Positions 6,108 to 12,626 of a DNA stretch of 12,626 nt are shown piece by piece (positions within the stretch are counted from its first letter, which is position 1; every line of letters starts with the position of its first letter). A model generated the notes under the pieces. That model saw only the letters and a list, made by a program, of their open reading frames with translations. It had not been told where the DNA came from and searched no databases. Origin of the DNA: JBEIHX01 sp044375455 (GTDB lineage Bacteria > Pseudomonadota > Alphaproteobacteria > Caulobacterales > Aquidulcibacteraceae); the NCBI GenBank assembly GCA_044375455.1, contig JBILMQ010000078.1:1-12626 (forward strand). Reading direction: 5' to 3'. Both the position numbers and the translations under genes were made by a program.

Positions 6108-8428
6108 TCCCCGAACTTGGTCCGGAGCGCCACGCCGACATAGCTGTCTGCTTCACGCGGGATAAGATAGCGCAGCGACCCGCCAGGTCCGCCCGGCGTG
6201 ATCAGCGAGGTGTAGCTTTGGTCTGTAAGGTTCTTGGCGATGAAGGTGAGCGTGTAGCGCTCATTACGGTCCACCAACGCAAGTGATGCGTCCCAGATGC
6301 CCGTTGCGCCGATCTGCAGGAGCGGGTTGCGCCCAAGGTCGGAGTACTGATCTGAGGTGTAGGCGTATTGCGTATTAAAACGCAGGTCGAAGGGCACGCC
6401 TTCGCCAAGCGGCAGGAAGTACTCGACGCCCAGGGCGCCCTTCCAGTCCGGCGCCAGGGGCAGCGGCTCGCCCTTGCGTGCGGCTGTGATGACGCCCGCT
6501 GCATCGCGGAACTTCTCAATCTGAGCGTCCGTGTAGGCGAGACCGCCATTGATGGTCCAGCCGGCGCCGGGCCGCAGGGAGAAATCGAGTTCAGCGCCCT
6601 TGGTCGACACCTCGCCCGCATTCGTCAGCCGCGTAATCACGACGCCGTTCAGCACGTCGAAATTGTTCGCCTGGAAGTTTTCGTAACGCGCATAGTATGC
6701 GGCGAGGTTGGCCACGAAGCGGTTATCAAACCATGCCGTCTTGAGGCCAGCCTCGTACGCGTCCGCCGTCTCGGCCTCGATGACGTTTCGCTGTGTTGAG
6801 TTCATGTTAAAGAAGACGTTGAACGCAGGACCTTTGTAGCCGCGCGAATAGGTAGCGTACGCCATCATATCGTCAGTGGCCTGCCACTGTGCGCCGACTT
6901 TGCCGGACAGATTCGTTTCGTCCGTATCGCCAGTAAAGCCCGTCGTGTCCGTGCGGATGCCGGGCAGACCCGCGATTGCAGACGGGATGCGGTTGTGAAA
7001 GTAGTCCAGCTTATCGTTCGTGTACCGCAGGCCGGCGATGAGTTTGACCGTATCGCTGAGTGCGAAGCTGCCCTGGCCATAGGCCGCCCAGTTCTCGAAG
7101 GTTGACCCGAAATCTGCTTGGCTGAAGGCGGAGACGATGGTTGAGGCCGCCGGCGTGCACGGACGCTGGCCCGTCGCATCGATGGCCAGCGTCGAAGCTG
7201 TGCACGACGTGACGTCGCGACGGAAGGTGCGCTCTGCTTCGGCGCGGTAGTAAAAGAGCCCGCCGACATACTCCAAACGTTCTCCCGACGGTGAGGTGAT
7301 CCGGAACTCCTGCGTCAGCGTGGTCGATTCCTGCGGTCCTCTGTCATGCAGCTGCGCAAATCCGGTGCCGACATAGGCGGCGGCGCGGTCCAGCCAATCA
7401 CCTTCCCGCACTTCCGTGTTGTCCCAGGAGCGGTAGGCTGTGATCGAGGTGAGGGTATGGTTGCGCCACTCGTAATCAGCCTGCGCCGAGACCCCCCATG
7501 ACGTCTCTTCTGTTTTCGTCACCAGGTTGTGGCGCACGCCGCGTGTTTCATCGCCCCGGAAAAGAACCCCGGCCAGCAGACCGTTGAGTGCAGCCCCGTT
7601 CACGCCGGACGGCGCTGTCCCGATCACTTCCGCGCAGCAATTGTCGTCCGCCTTGCGGTAGTCGCCGATCAGGGTGACCTGCAGCTTCTCGCTCGCATCC
7701 CACACCGCGATCCCGCGCAGGCCCCACCGGTCATAGCCGTTGATCTTCTTTCCGGTCGTAATGTTTTCGATGTTGCCGCCATAGCTGCCGGCAAACGCCG
7801 TCAAACGGGTGCGCAGGGTGGGCGACAGGGGCGCGTCGATCGACGCCTTTGCCTTGTATTCGTTGTCGGTGAAGGCAGACAGCTCGGTTTCGACGCCGAA
7901 CGTGCTCGAAGGCCGCTTCGACACCACATTGACAACGCCTGCCGATGCGTTCTTGCCGAACAGGGTGCCCTGCGGGCCGCGCAGCACCTCAATGCGCTCA
8001 ATGTCGACCAGGTCGCCGAACGCCTCGCCGGAGCGTGCGTAGACGACGCCATCCAGGACCGTCGACACCGACGGCTCAGCTGCGATGGAGAAATTGATGG
8101 TGCCGACCCCGCGCAGGAACAGCGAGGAATTCAGCGTTGTGCCGCCCTTCCGGAAATTGAGGGTCGGAATCGCCGATTGCAGACCTTCGATGTTGATCGC
8201 ACCCGAGCGCTCGATGAGATCCGCCGAGATGACTGACACAGCAGCCGGCACTGTCTGCAGGTTTTCTTCCCGCTTCTGGGCCGTGACGATGATGACCCCA
8301 TTTTCTTCCGCCGCGGCCTGCTGCGCCAACGCCGGTGCGGCGAACAGCGTCATGGAGGCGGCCGCTGCCGATAGGGCGCCTGCGACGGTGAGCAGGACAT
8401 GGGTGGTCTTGTGCTGATCGATCTGCAT
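6104..8428 (-). CDS. TonB-dependent outer-membrane receptor
   Basis: Outer-membrane active-transport channel of 774 residues, powered by TonB-ExbB-ExbD. The signal peptide covers about residues 1-35, with likely cleavage at APALA|QQ. A TonB-box-like IIVTA follows at 46-50, then the plug domain (about 55-172) with the hallmarks SLFLRGVGT (102-110), IERIEVLRGPQGTLFGKNAS (143-162) and GVVNVVSKRP. The rest fits a 22-strand barrel, with alternating aromatic strands, an internal YATYSRGYKGPAFN stretch, and an end at YVGVALRTKFGE. The start ATG at 8428 has GGAG seven bases upstream and begins directly with a signal peptide; the frame extends to 8647 but that part is Arg-rich and not signal-like. It overlaps the SsuA-like gene by ATGA, which hints at a non-iron ligand such as a sulfonate or sulfate ester, but receptors of this type are often called siderophore receptors and specificity cannot be read here. 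Confidence 0.95.
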   Translation of the reverse strand: MQIDQHKTTHVLLTVAGALSAAAASMTLFAAPALAQQAAAEENGVIIVTAQKREENLQTVPAAVSVISADLIERSGAINIEGLQSAIPTLNFRKGGTTLNSSLFLRGVGTINFSIAAEPSVSTVLDGVVYARSGEAFGDLVDIERIEVLRGPQGTLFGKNASAGVVNVVSKRPSSTFGVETELSAFTDNEYKAKASIDAPLSPTLRTRLTAFAGSYGGNIENITTGKKINGYDRWGLRGIAVWDASEKLQVTLIGDYRKADDNCCAEVIGTAPSGVNGAALNGLLAGVLFRGDETRGVRHNLVTKTEETSWGVSAQADYEWRNHTLTSITAYRSWDNTEVREGDWLDRAAAYVGTGFAQLHDRGPQESTTLTQEFRITSPSGERLEYVGGLFYYRAEAERTFRRDVTSCTASTLAIDATGQRPCTPAASTIVSAFSQADFGSTFENWAAYGQGSFALSDTVKLIAGLRYTNDKLDYFHNRIPSAIAGLPGIRTDTTGFTGDTDETNLSGKVGAQWQATDDMMAYATYSRGYKGPAFNVFFNMNSTQRNVIEAETADAYEAGLKTAWFDNRFVANLAAYYARYENFQANNFDVLNGVVITRLTNAGEVSTKGAELDFSLRPGAGWTINGGLAYTDAQIEKFRDAAGVITAARKGEPLPLAPDWKGALGVEYFLPLGEGVPFDLRFNTQYAYTSDQYSDLGRNPLLQIGATGIWDASLALVDRNERYTLTFIAKNLTDQSYTSLITPGGPGGSLRYLIPREADSYVGVALRTKFGE

Positions 8429-8712
8429 GCGATGTCTCCCCCTGCCAGCCACAAGTTCTGACTTGCGGTCGTGCGGTAACCCGATCGTGCGATGTCGCCA
8501 TTTATGCGGAGCGCGCGGGCCGGGGAACAGATATTTCGTCCCGGCTGCGCACCGAATTTCCATACTGCGTGTGCTGCGCGCCACAGGCCCGCCGTCCATA
8601 CGCCTCATGCGCGAAGTGGGCGCCCTCATCCAGGGGGCTTTACTCACAAGGAGCTGAAGAATTTATCGGATTGCGCGAGCTGCGGCGTCGAACCTGCGCC
8701 GCATTGGCGGCG
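8429..8712. promoter_or_regulatory. Leader and promoter region of the TonB receptor operon
   Basis: The 284 bases between the HNH gene stop and the receptor ATG must hold the receptor promoter. I see no convincing -35/-10 pair and no Fur-like or LexA box. A hairpin is possible at 8519-8545 (GCCGGG with CCCGGC plus an inner AC/GT pair across a two-base bulge), about 90-117 bases upstream of the ATG. I could not match the leader to a riboswitch class by eye. Confidence 0.4.
8697..8712 (-). terminator. Small hairpin abutting the HNH stop codon
   Basis: CGCCGC and GCGGCG (8697-8702 and 8707-8712) form a 6-bp stem with a four-base loop, starting on the base after the HNH gene stop on the minus strand. 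It could end or protect the HNH transcript, but it is short and not followed by a U run. Confidence 0.3.
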
Positions 8713-9297
8713 TCACCCGTCCAGTTCCACATCCCAATAGAGATAGTCCATCCACGTGTCATGCAGGTGGTGGGGCGGGAAGCGCCTGCCCATCTCCTGC
8801 AGCTCCCACATGGTCGGGCGGAACGGCTTCCTTGCGAGGTGCAGTCCGGCATCCTTCAGCGATTTGCCGCCCTTTCGCAGGTTGCAGTCACTGCAGGCGG
8901 CCACAATGTTTTCCCAGGTGGTTCGCCCGCCCCGTGATCGCGGCGTCACATGGTCGAAGGTCAGATCTGCGGGTGAGCCGCAATAGGAACACTGAAATCC
9001 GTCGCGCAGGAACACATTGAACCGCGTGAAGGCGGGCGGGCGGTTCTGGCTGACATACTCCCTGAGCGAAATCACCGAGGGCAGACGCATTTCCAGAGAC
9101 GGTGAGCGCACAAGCTGCTCATATTCTGCGATGACATCGACCCGATCGAGGAACACGGCCTTGACAGCTTCCTGCCACGGCCAGACCGACAATGGATAAT
9201 AGGAAAGGGGGCGGAAATCCGCGTTGAGCACCAATGCAGGATAGCCCGCTGGCGGTGACGTGGTGACCTGCAGGGCCCGCTCTAGCTTGCGAACCAT
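8713..9297 (-). CDS. HNH endonuclease family protein (COG1403/McrA-like)
   Basis: Soluble protein of 194 residues with a zinc-bound HNH (beta-beta-alpha metal) nuclease core in its middle: FQCSYCG (C103, C106), LTFDHVTPRSRGG (D115, H116), WENIVAACSDCNLRKGG (N130, C135, C138, N139). The four cysteines form two CxxC pairs as in zinc-ribbon HNH proteins. The N-terminal part (VLNADFRPLSYYPLSVWPWQEAV, 23-45) and the end (FPPHHLHDTWMDYLYWDVELDG) match a conserved alphaproteobacterial family I recall but for which I know no established role. The ATG at 9297 is the best start: it lies shortly before the conserved core; the frame continues upstream to a TTG (9438), with another ATG at 9384 inside a palindrome, and neither has a ribosome site. 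The site at 9297 is weak too (GGACGC). No methylase or toxin partner adjoins it, so a restriction role is not indicated. Confidence 0.88.
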   Translation of the reverse strand: MVRKLERALQVTTSPPAGYPALVLNADFRPLSYYPLSVWPWQEAVKAVFLDRVDVIAEYEQLVRSPSLEMRLPSVISLREYVSQNRPPAFTRFNVFLRDGFQCSYCGSPADLTFDHVTPRSRGGRTTWENIVAACSDCNLRKGGKSLKDAGLHLARKPFRPTMWELQEMGRRFPPHHLHDTWMDYLYWDVELDG

Positions 9298-9375
9298 GCG
9301 TCCGGCGTGAGATGCGCGCAGTGCCTGACTGAAGACCCCACCTCCTCTGCAGGCCCTGCTGCAGGACCCTGGGAG

Positions 9376-9391
9376 GGCGCCCATGGGCGCC
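9376..9391. repeat. Perfect 16-bp palindrome in the HNH gene leader
   Basis: GGCGCCCATGGGCGCC reads the same on both strands. It lies 79-94 bases upstream of the chosen HNH start. A symmetrical site of this size could bind a dimeric regulator or fold in RNA with a very tight loop. No known operator is recognised. Confidence 0.5.
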
Positions 9392-9430
9392 AAATCTGGG
9401 AAATCTACCCCGGAACTCCTAAGGCTGGCC

Positions 9431-9446
9431 GTTAACAATTGCTAAC
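9431..9446. repeat. AT-rich near-palindrome upstream of the HNH gene
   Basis: GTTAACAATTGCTAAC is a 16-bp palindrome with one mismatched pair (outer GTTA/TAAC, centre CAATTG), standing out in a GC-rich stretch. On the minus strand it lies downstream of a TTGCGA that could be a -35 element (9459-9464), with TTAGCA after 17 bases as a possible -10. It may therefore overlap the HNH promoter. It resembles a CtrA site (TTAA-N7-TTAA) only partly. Confidence 0.35.
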
Positions 9447-9479
9447 GAAAATGTCTTCTCGTTCGCAAATGATACGCGA

Positions 9480-9532
9480 TTCGCTGCTGCAGTCCGACCG
9501 GGCGCATCTGCGCCGGCGGCTGCATCAGCGAA
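9480..9532 (-). terminator. Long imperfect inverted repeat at the permease gene end
   Basis: Arms 9480-9492 and 9520-9532 (13 bases, one mismatch, TTCGCTG...CAGCGAA outer ends) enclose a second stem in which CCGG pairs with CCGG, then CGC with GCG (9498-9516). Together they can form a nearly continuous 53-base hairpin with small bulges. It includes the permease stop codon and last codons. Its place at the end of the ABC operon suggests a terminator or 3'-end stabiliser, but no U run follows on the minus strand. Confidence 0.45.
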
Positions 9533-10976
9533 CCTGGCTGAGCGCTTTCCACCACCCGTGCGCATTGGCCTGGCGAAGAGCGCCAGCCCGAAAAACCCGC
9601 GCGCTCGCCCAGAGTACAATTGCCGACGTCACGCTCATCATACCCAGCGCTGCGGCAATTTCGCCCGCCGGGATCCCAGTGGGCGCGCGCGCCATGAACA
9701 GGAACGGGGTGAAAGGCGGAACCCAGGATAATGCCTTGAGGATTCCGGAATCAGGGTTCTGCACCGCGCCGGGGAGCACCAGCATGGGCGCAAGAAGGAG
9801 CAGAATGATCGGCGTCATCAATGTCTGCGCCTCCTGGATCGTCTCACACAGCGAACCCAGGGCCAGGAAAGCAGAGCCATACATGAGGTAGCCGAAACCG
9901 AACATCGCCAAGAATGTCAGCACCAGGCTTGGGTGGGACATGGCTGCGATGAAGTTTGTCGCAATCCCGCCCGCGGCGCCGCCTGCTCCCCCGAGGCCCG
10001 AGACGAAGGCGAGGCCGACCAGGCTCCAGGCCAGAATCAGCGTGACGCTGACCGCCGCCACGCCAGCGAACTTGCCGATGAGGATATCTATCGGGCGCGC
10101 GACGGCGAGGAGCATGTCGAGCGCCTTTGAGGAGCGCTCCTCGATAACGCCCATCAGCAGCATGTTGGCGACGCCGAGCACTGCGGAGAACAGAAGAACC
10201 GACATTGCGAAGGCGGCAAGAAACGGCATCCGGTCGGCAATGCCGACTTCGCGCGCCGTCTCGCCGGCAGCCGCCGGCGGCCTGGCCGGATCAAATGTGC
10301 GCACATCTGCCGACAGGCGCTCTGCGCGTGCAACTGTCTCGGGTGAAACGCCGCCCGAGGTCAGCGCTTCCCGGCGCATCTGCTGGGTCAGCGCCCGTTC
10401 GATGAGCGAAGAGAGCTCATCATTCGTGATGTTCCGGCTCCAGTATTGCGCATCGATCGCCCCGTCTGGCATCCGCGACAGGCGCACCACCGCGTAGAGC
10501 GCCTGTGCATCATCGCGAGGCCGCGCCGCAGCGCGCGCCCGCAGCGTTTCGAACGACGCATCGGCGCCAATGCGCACAAATTCTGGCCGCGGCGGCGTGA
10601 AGGACGGCAATGGCTGCGGGCTGAGCGCGCGCAATGCAGCGAGCGCCCCGGCCACATCGCCTTCCGGCGTTGCGTCGAAGGCGGCGCGGGTGGCGCGCAG
10701 TCCCTCGTCGCCGGCGAGCCCCAGAGCCATGGCGCTTAAAGCTGATCTGGTCGCAGCGCGCGCGTTGCCGGCCAGCGCGCGGTCGATCGCCGCGCTCAGC
10801 GCAGGCTCATCGGTCAGAACGACGAAAACCCGCGAGGGCTGGACGCGCTCCATGAGGGCTGGAACGCCCATGCCGAGCAGCAAGAACACAGGGGCGAGCG
10901 CGAGCGAGACCCAGAAGCCCCAGGACATCAGATAGGCAAGGTATTCACGCCGCGCGATCAGATATGCCGCATGCAT
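9525..10976 (-). CDS. ABC-2 type transporter permease, NatB-like
   Basis: Membrane subunit of an ABC exporter, 483 residues, of the ABC-2/NatB (COG1668-like) type. TM1 is at about 17-38 after the usual cytoplasmic MHAAYLIARREYLAY start. A large extracytoplasmic domain (about 40-248) follows, then about five more membrane segments between 250 and 462. The motif GVIEERSSKALDMLLAVARP (276-295) just after TM2 is the hallmark coupling region of this family. The start ATG at 10976 has GGGAG eight bases before it and leaves a 4-base gap after the ATPase stop; an ATG at 10991 would overlap that gene but its ribosome site is too close. NatAB in Bacillus exports sodium, but this family is broad and the substrate here is unknown. 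Confidence 0.92.
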   Translation of the reverse strand: MHAAYLIARREYLAYLMSWGFWVSLALAPVFLLLGMGVPALMERVQPSRVFVVLTDEPALSAAIDRALAGNARAATRSALSAMALGLAGDEGLRATRAAFDATPEGDVAGALAALRALSPQPLPSFTPPRPEFVRIGADASFETLRARAAARPRDDAQALYAVVRLSRMPDGAIDAQYWSRNITNDELSSLIERALTQQMRREALTSGGVSPETVARAERLSADVRTFDPARPPAAAGETAREVGIADRMPFLAAFAMSVLLFSAVLGVANMLLMGVIEERSSKALDMLLAVARPIDILIGKFAGVAAVSVTLILAWSLVGLAFVSGLGGAGGAAGGIATNFIAAMSHPSLVLTFLAMFGFGYLMYGSAFLALGSLCETIQEAQTLMTPIILLLLAPMLVLPGAVQNPDSGILKALSWVPPFTPFLFMARAPTGIPAGEIAAALGMMSVTSAIVLWASARVFRAGALRQANAHGWWKALSQVR

Positions 10977-10980
10977 CTGG

Positions 10981-11901
10981 TCAGCTCCCATCGCTCCCGG
11001 CCTGCCCTAGGATCGCAACGAAGGCGTCGTGCAGGCTCGCCCGTGTAGGTTCAAAGCGGCGCACCGGCGCGCCATGGGCGACGACCCTGGTGAGGGCCGC
11101 TGCCGCTTCCGCGTCGTCCTCAACGTCTATCACCCAAACGCCTGGGCGCTCGCCGCGATGGGCGCGGAATGCGCCAAGCGCTTCGGACAGATCCGCATCC
11201 GGGTCGGTTTCAATGCGCGCAGCACGCGGAGCGCGCGCCACCGCCTCACGCACCGTGCCGTCAAACGCCTTGCGACCAGCGCCGATCATCACCACGCGAT
11301 CGCAGAGCCGCTCTGCGTGCTGCATGACGTGGGTTGAGAAAAGAACCGACGCGCCGCGCGCTGCGCGCTCGCGAACAAGGTCCTCAAGAGTTTGCTGGTT
11401 CACCGGATCGAGACCAGAAAATGGCTCATCCAGGATCAGAAACTCCGGTTCATGGGCCAGGATCGCCAGGATCTGGACCTTCTGCGCCATGCCCTTGGAC
11501 AGGGCCTTGACGGGGCGTTGCATCGCATCGCCAAGACCATAGCGCTCAAGCAGATCGCGCGCCCGCAACCTTGCATCACCTCCTTTCATGCCTTTGAGGC
11601 GGGCGAAGTAAGTGATGACGGCCAGCGGGGTCATCTTGCGGTACAGGCCGCGCTCTTCCGGCAGATAGCCGATACGTTTCAATCTCTGCGGGTCAAGCGG
11701 CCCTGCGAACACACGAATTTGCCCAGCATCCGGCGTGAGGATGCCGATGATCATTTTCAGGGTGGTGGACTTGCCCGCGCCGTTGGGCCCAAGAAAACCG
11801 GTAATTCCGCCGCCGGCGACCGAGAACGACAGATCGTCAACGGCTGTTTGCAGGCCATACCGCTTGGTCACGTGTGACAGTTCTAGGACGGACTGGGTCA
11901 T
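10981..11901 (-). CDS. ABC transporter ATP-binding protein, NatA-like
   Basis: ATPase subunit of 306 residues that drives the adjacent permease. Motifs: Walker A GPNGAGKST (38-46), Q-loop region near YLPEERGLY (79-87, with Pro-Glu-Glu in place of the usual Gln position), signature LSKGMAQKVQ (134-143), Walker B FLILDEPFSGLD (154-165; D158, E159) and H191 of the switch. The LSKGM variant of LSGGQ is usual in NatA-type proteins. After about 220 the chain continues into a regulatory C-terminal domain of the DUF4162 type that is not part of the nucleotide-binding fold. It starts at ATG 11901, nine bases after the stop of the DUF805-like gene, and its stop is four bases before the permease start, so the three form one operon. 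The ribosome site of this gene is poor, suggesting coupling to the upstream gene. Confidence 0.95.
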   Translation of the reverse strand: MTQSVLELSHVTKRYGLQTAVDDLSFSVAGGGITGFLGPNGAGKSTTLKMIIGILTPDAGQIRVFAGPLDPQRLKRIGYLPEERGLYRKMTPLAVITYFARLKGMKGGDARLRARDLLERYGLGDAMQRPVKALSKGMAQKVQILAILAHEPEFLILDEPFSGLDPVNQQTLEDLVRERAARGASVLFSTHVMQHAERLCDRVVMIGAGRKAFDGTVREAVARAPRAARIETDPDADLSEALGAFRAHRGERPGVWVIDVEDDAEAAAALTRVVAHGAPVRRFEPTRASLHDAFVAILGQAGSDGS

Positions 11902-11910
11902 AGAGCCGGT

Positions 11911-12375
11911 CTACAATGCTTTGATCGTGGATACATCCAGGCTCCTCGCAGCCTCGAGGCGCGCATAGGCGATGCCCAGGCACAGCAGCAACAGCGGGCC
12001 TGCAACCGCCAATGGCCCCGGGGGGCGGTCAAGTCCGATGCCCAGGTCGGCCAACTGGTTGAGCGTGCCTGGCAAAAAGGCTGCGGACAGCACTGTCCAG
12101 GCCGGCCAGCCTGGACGCCCGGCGTCGCGCAGGCGCGCCGCCATCAGGCCGCCCAGCATCAGGCTCGACACGGTTGCGCCGAGTGCAGCAAGGCTTGCCG
12201 CCAGGAGCTCTTGCGCCGCGATTGGCGCGCGCAGGACGAGCCCGGGCGACACTGACATGGCCATCTCTCGCAGGAGAAGGGTTGCCGCCATCGTCACCCA
12301 GAAAGCGGGCACATATTGGCGCGCACTGATCCGTGATTTGGGCTGAATGCGCCGGCCCCGGTCTCCAAGCTGCAT
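11911..12375 (-). CDS. Small DUF805-like membrane protein
   Basis: Inner-membrane protein of 154 residues with about four hydrophobic segments: 21-41, 56-79, 92-105 and 121-137. The early SRISARQYVPAFWV and the RLRDAGRPGW motif (81-90) resemble the DUF805 family, in which an RLHDxGRSGW-like motif follows the second segment; this is from memory and the overall match is loose. The start is set by GGAGG (12383-12387), seven bases before ATG 12375. ATGs at 12381 and 12414 are in frame but have no well-placed site. It is the first of three closely spaced genes with the ABC ATPase and permease, so it may be an accessory subunit, but no such role is known to me. Confidence 0.72.
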   Translation of the reverse strand: MQLGDRGRRIQPKSRISARQYVPAFWVTMAATLLLREMAMSVSPGLVLRAPIAAQELLAASLAALGATVSSLMLGGLMAARLRDAGRPGWPAWTVLSAAFLPGTLNQLADLGIGLDRPPGPLAVAGPLLLLCLGIAYARLEAARSLDVSTIKAL

Positions 12376-12439
12376 GGGCATGCCTCCCGGCCGTTGCGCG
12401 CCAAACTGGCGCATGGTCGCGGCCTCGGGGGCTGACTAT

Positions 12440-12626
12440 TCAAACTTCGCGCCGCACCGCCGCCGGCCGGCCTGGCGCGGCGAGGAAGGCGGTGACCAAT
12501 TCGGCGAGCAAGCCATGGGGGGCGCTGAGGATGCGATCGCCGCGTTGGGCGATGGCATCCTCAACCAGTCGGGCGAACGGGTCCGGAAATACGTTCACCT
12601 GACCACCCGCAACGCCGTCGAGGGCG
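12440..12626 (-). CDS. C-terminal end of an unidentified protein, possibly SDR-like
   Basis: The frame is open from the right edge to a TGA at 12440-12442, giving 61 residues, the end of a protein whose start lies outside the window. The stretch GQVNVFPDPFARLVEDAI resembles the C-terminal segment of some short-chain dehydrogenases (VFPDP followed by a helix), but this is too little for a firm assignment. The composition (Ala, Arg, Leu, Val) is normal for the region. A 64-base gap separates it from the DUF805-like gene, which could be in the same transcript. Confidence 0.5.
   Translation of the reverse strand, partial: ALDGVAGGQVNVFPDPFARLVEDAIAQRGDRILSAPHGLLAELVTAFLAAPGRPAAVRREV

Noticed and set aside
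7529..8236. 235-codon open frame on the plus strand
   Set aside because: Antisense to the plug-domain end of the TonB receptor, whose protein motifs are unmistakable.
8429..8647. N-terminal extension of the TonB receptor to an upstream ATG
   Set aside because: The added 73 residues are basic and lack a signal peptide; the ATG at 8428 has a good ribosome site and begins directly with a signal sequence.
9431..9446. CtrA binding site
   Set aside because: TTAA-N7 is followed by TAAC rather than TTAA, and the reverse strand gives a 6-base spacer; the match is too weak.
9450..9464. Second LexA box upstream of the HNH gene
   Set aside because: On the minus strand TTGCGAAC is followed by a similar spacer, but the second half reads CATT instead of GAAC; only one half-site is present.
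12095..12116. 8-bp perfect hairpin (GTCCAGGC/GCCTGGAC)
   Set aside because: It lies in the middle of the DUF805-like coding sequence, with no sign of a regulatory role; probably composition.

Overview
The window reads as chromosomal DNA of a GC-rich alphaproteobacterium. The best sequence support is an exact GAAC-N7-GAAC LexA operator between uvrA and ssb. That direct-repeat SOS box is the alphaproteobacterial type, unlike the palindromic CTGT-N8-ACAG box of enterics. The UvrA, the HNH protein and the TonB receptor look alphaproteobacterial from memory. I cannot place the genus. No tRNA, rRNA, CRISPR array, insertion sequence or phage gene was seen.

Layout: uvrA (minus strand, 3' part outside the window) and ssb (plus) diverge from a 314-bp regulatory region holding the LexA box (2254-2268). 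After ssb there is a gene-free stretch of about 410 bp with two strong inverted repeats. Then comes a tightly coupled plus-strand pair: a DUF4253-domain protein (3322-4251) and a short-chain dehydrogenase/reductase (4248-5084), whose stop and GTG start overlap. Everything from 5130 to the right end is on the minus strand and converges on that pair.

The minus-strand block, in transcription order (right to left), has several parts. First is the 3' end of an unidentified, possibly SDR-like gene at the window edge. A small DUF805-like membrane protein follows, then a NatA-type ABC ATPase and its NatB-type permease; these last three have gaps of 9 and 4 bp and are probably one operon. Next is a stand-alone HNH endonuclease of the COG1403 type with palindromes in its leader. 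The last part is a two-gene operon of a TonB-dependent receptor and an SsuA-like substrate-binding protein, which overlap by ATGA.

Themes: DNA repair and single-strand DNA binding under SOS control on the left, an export or resistance-type ABC system on the right, and a possible sulfonate (or similar small organic anion) scavenging pair in the middle. That pair lacks a neighbouring permease and ATPase. Most genes belong to known families. The least explained items are the DUF4253-SDR pair, the receptor/binding-protein pair and the intergenic inverted repeats.
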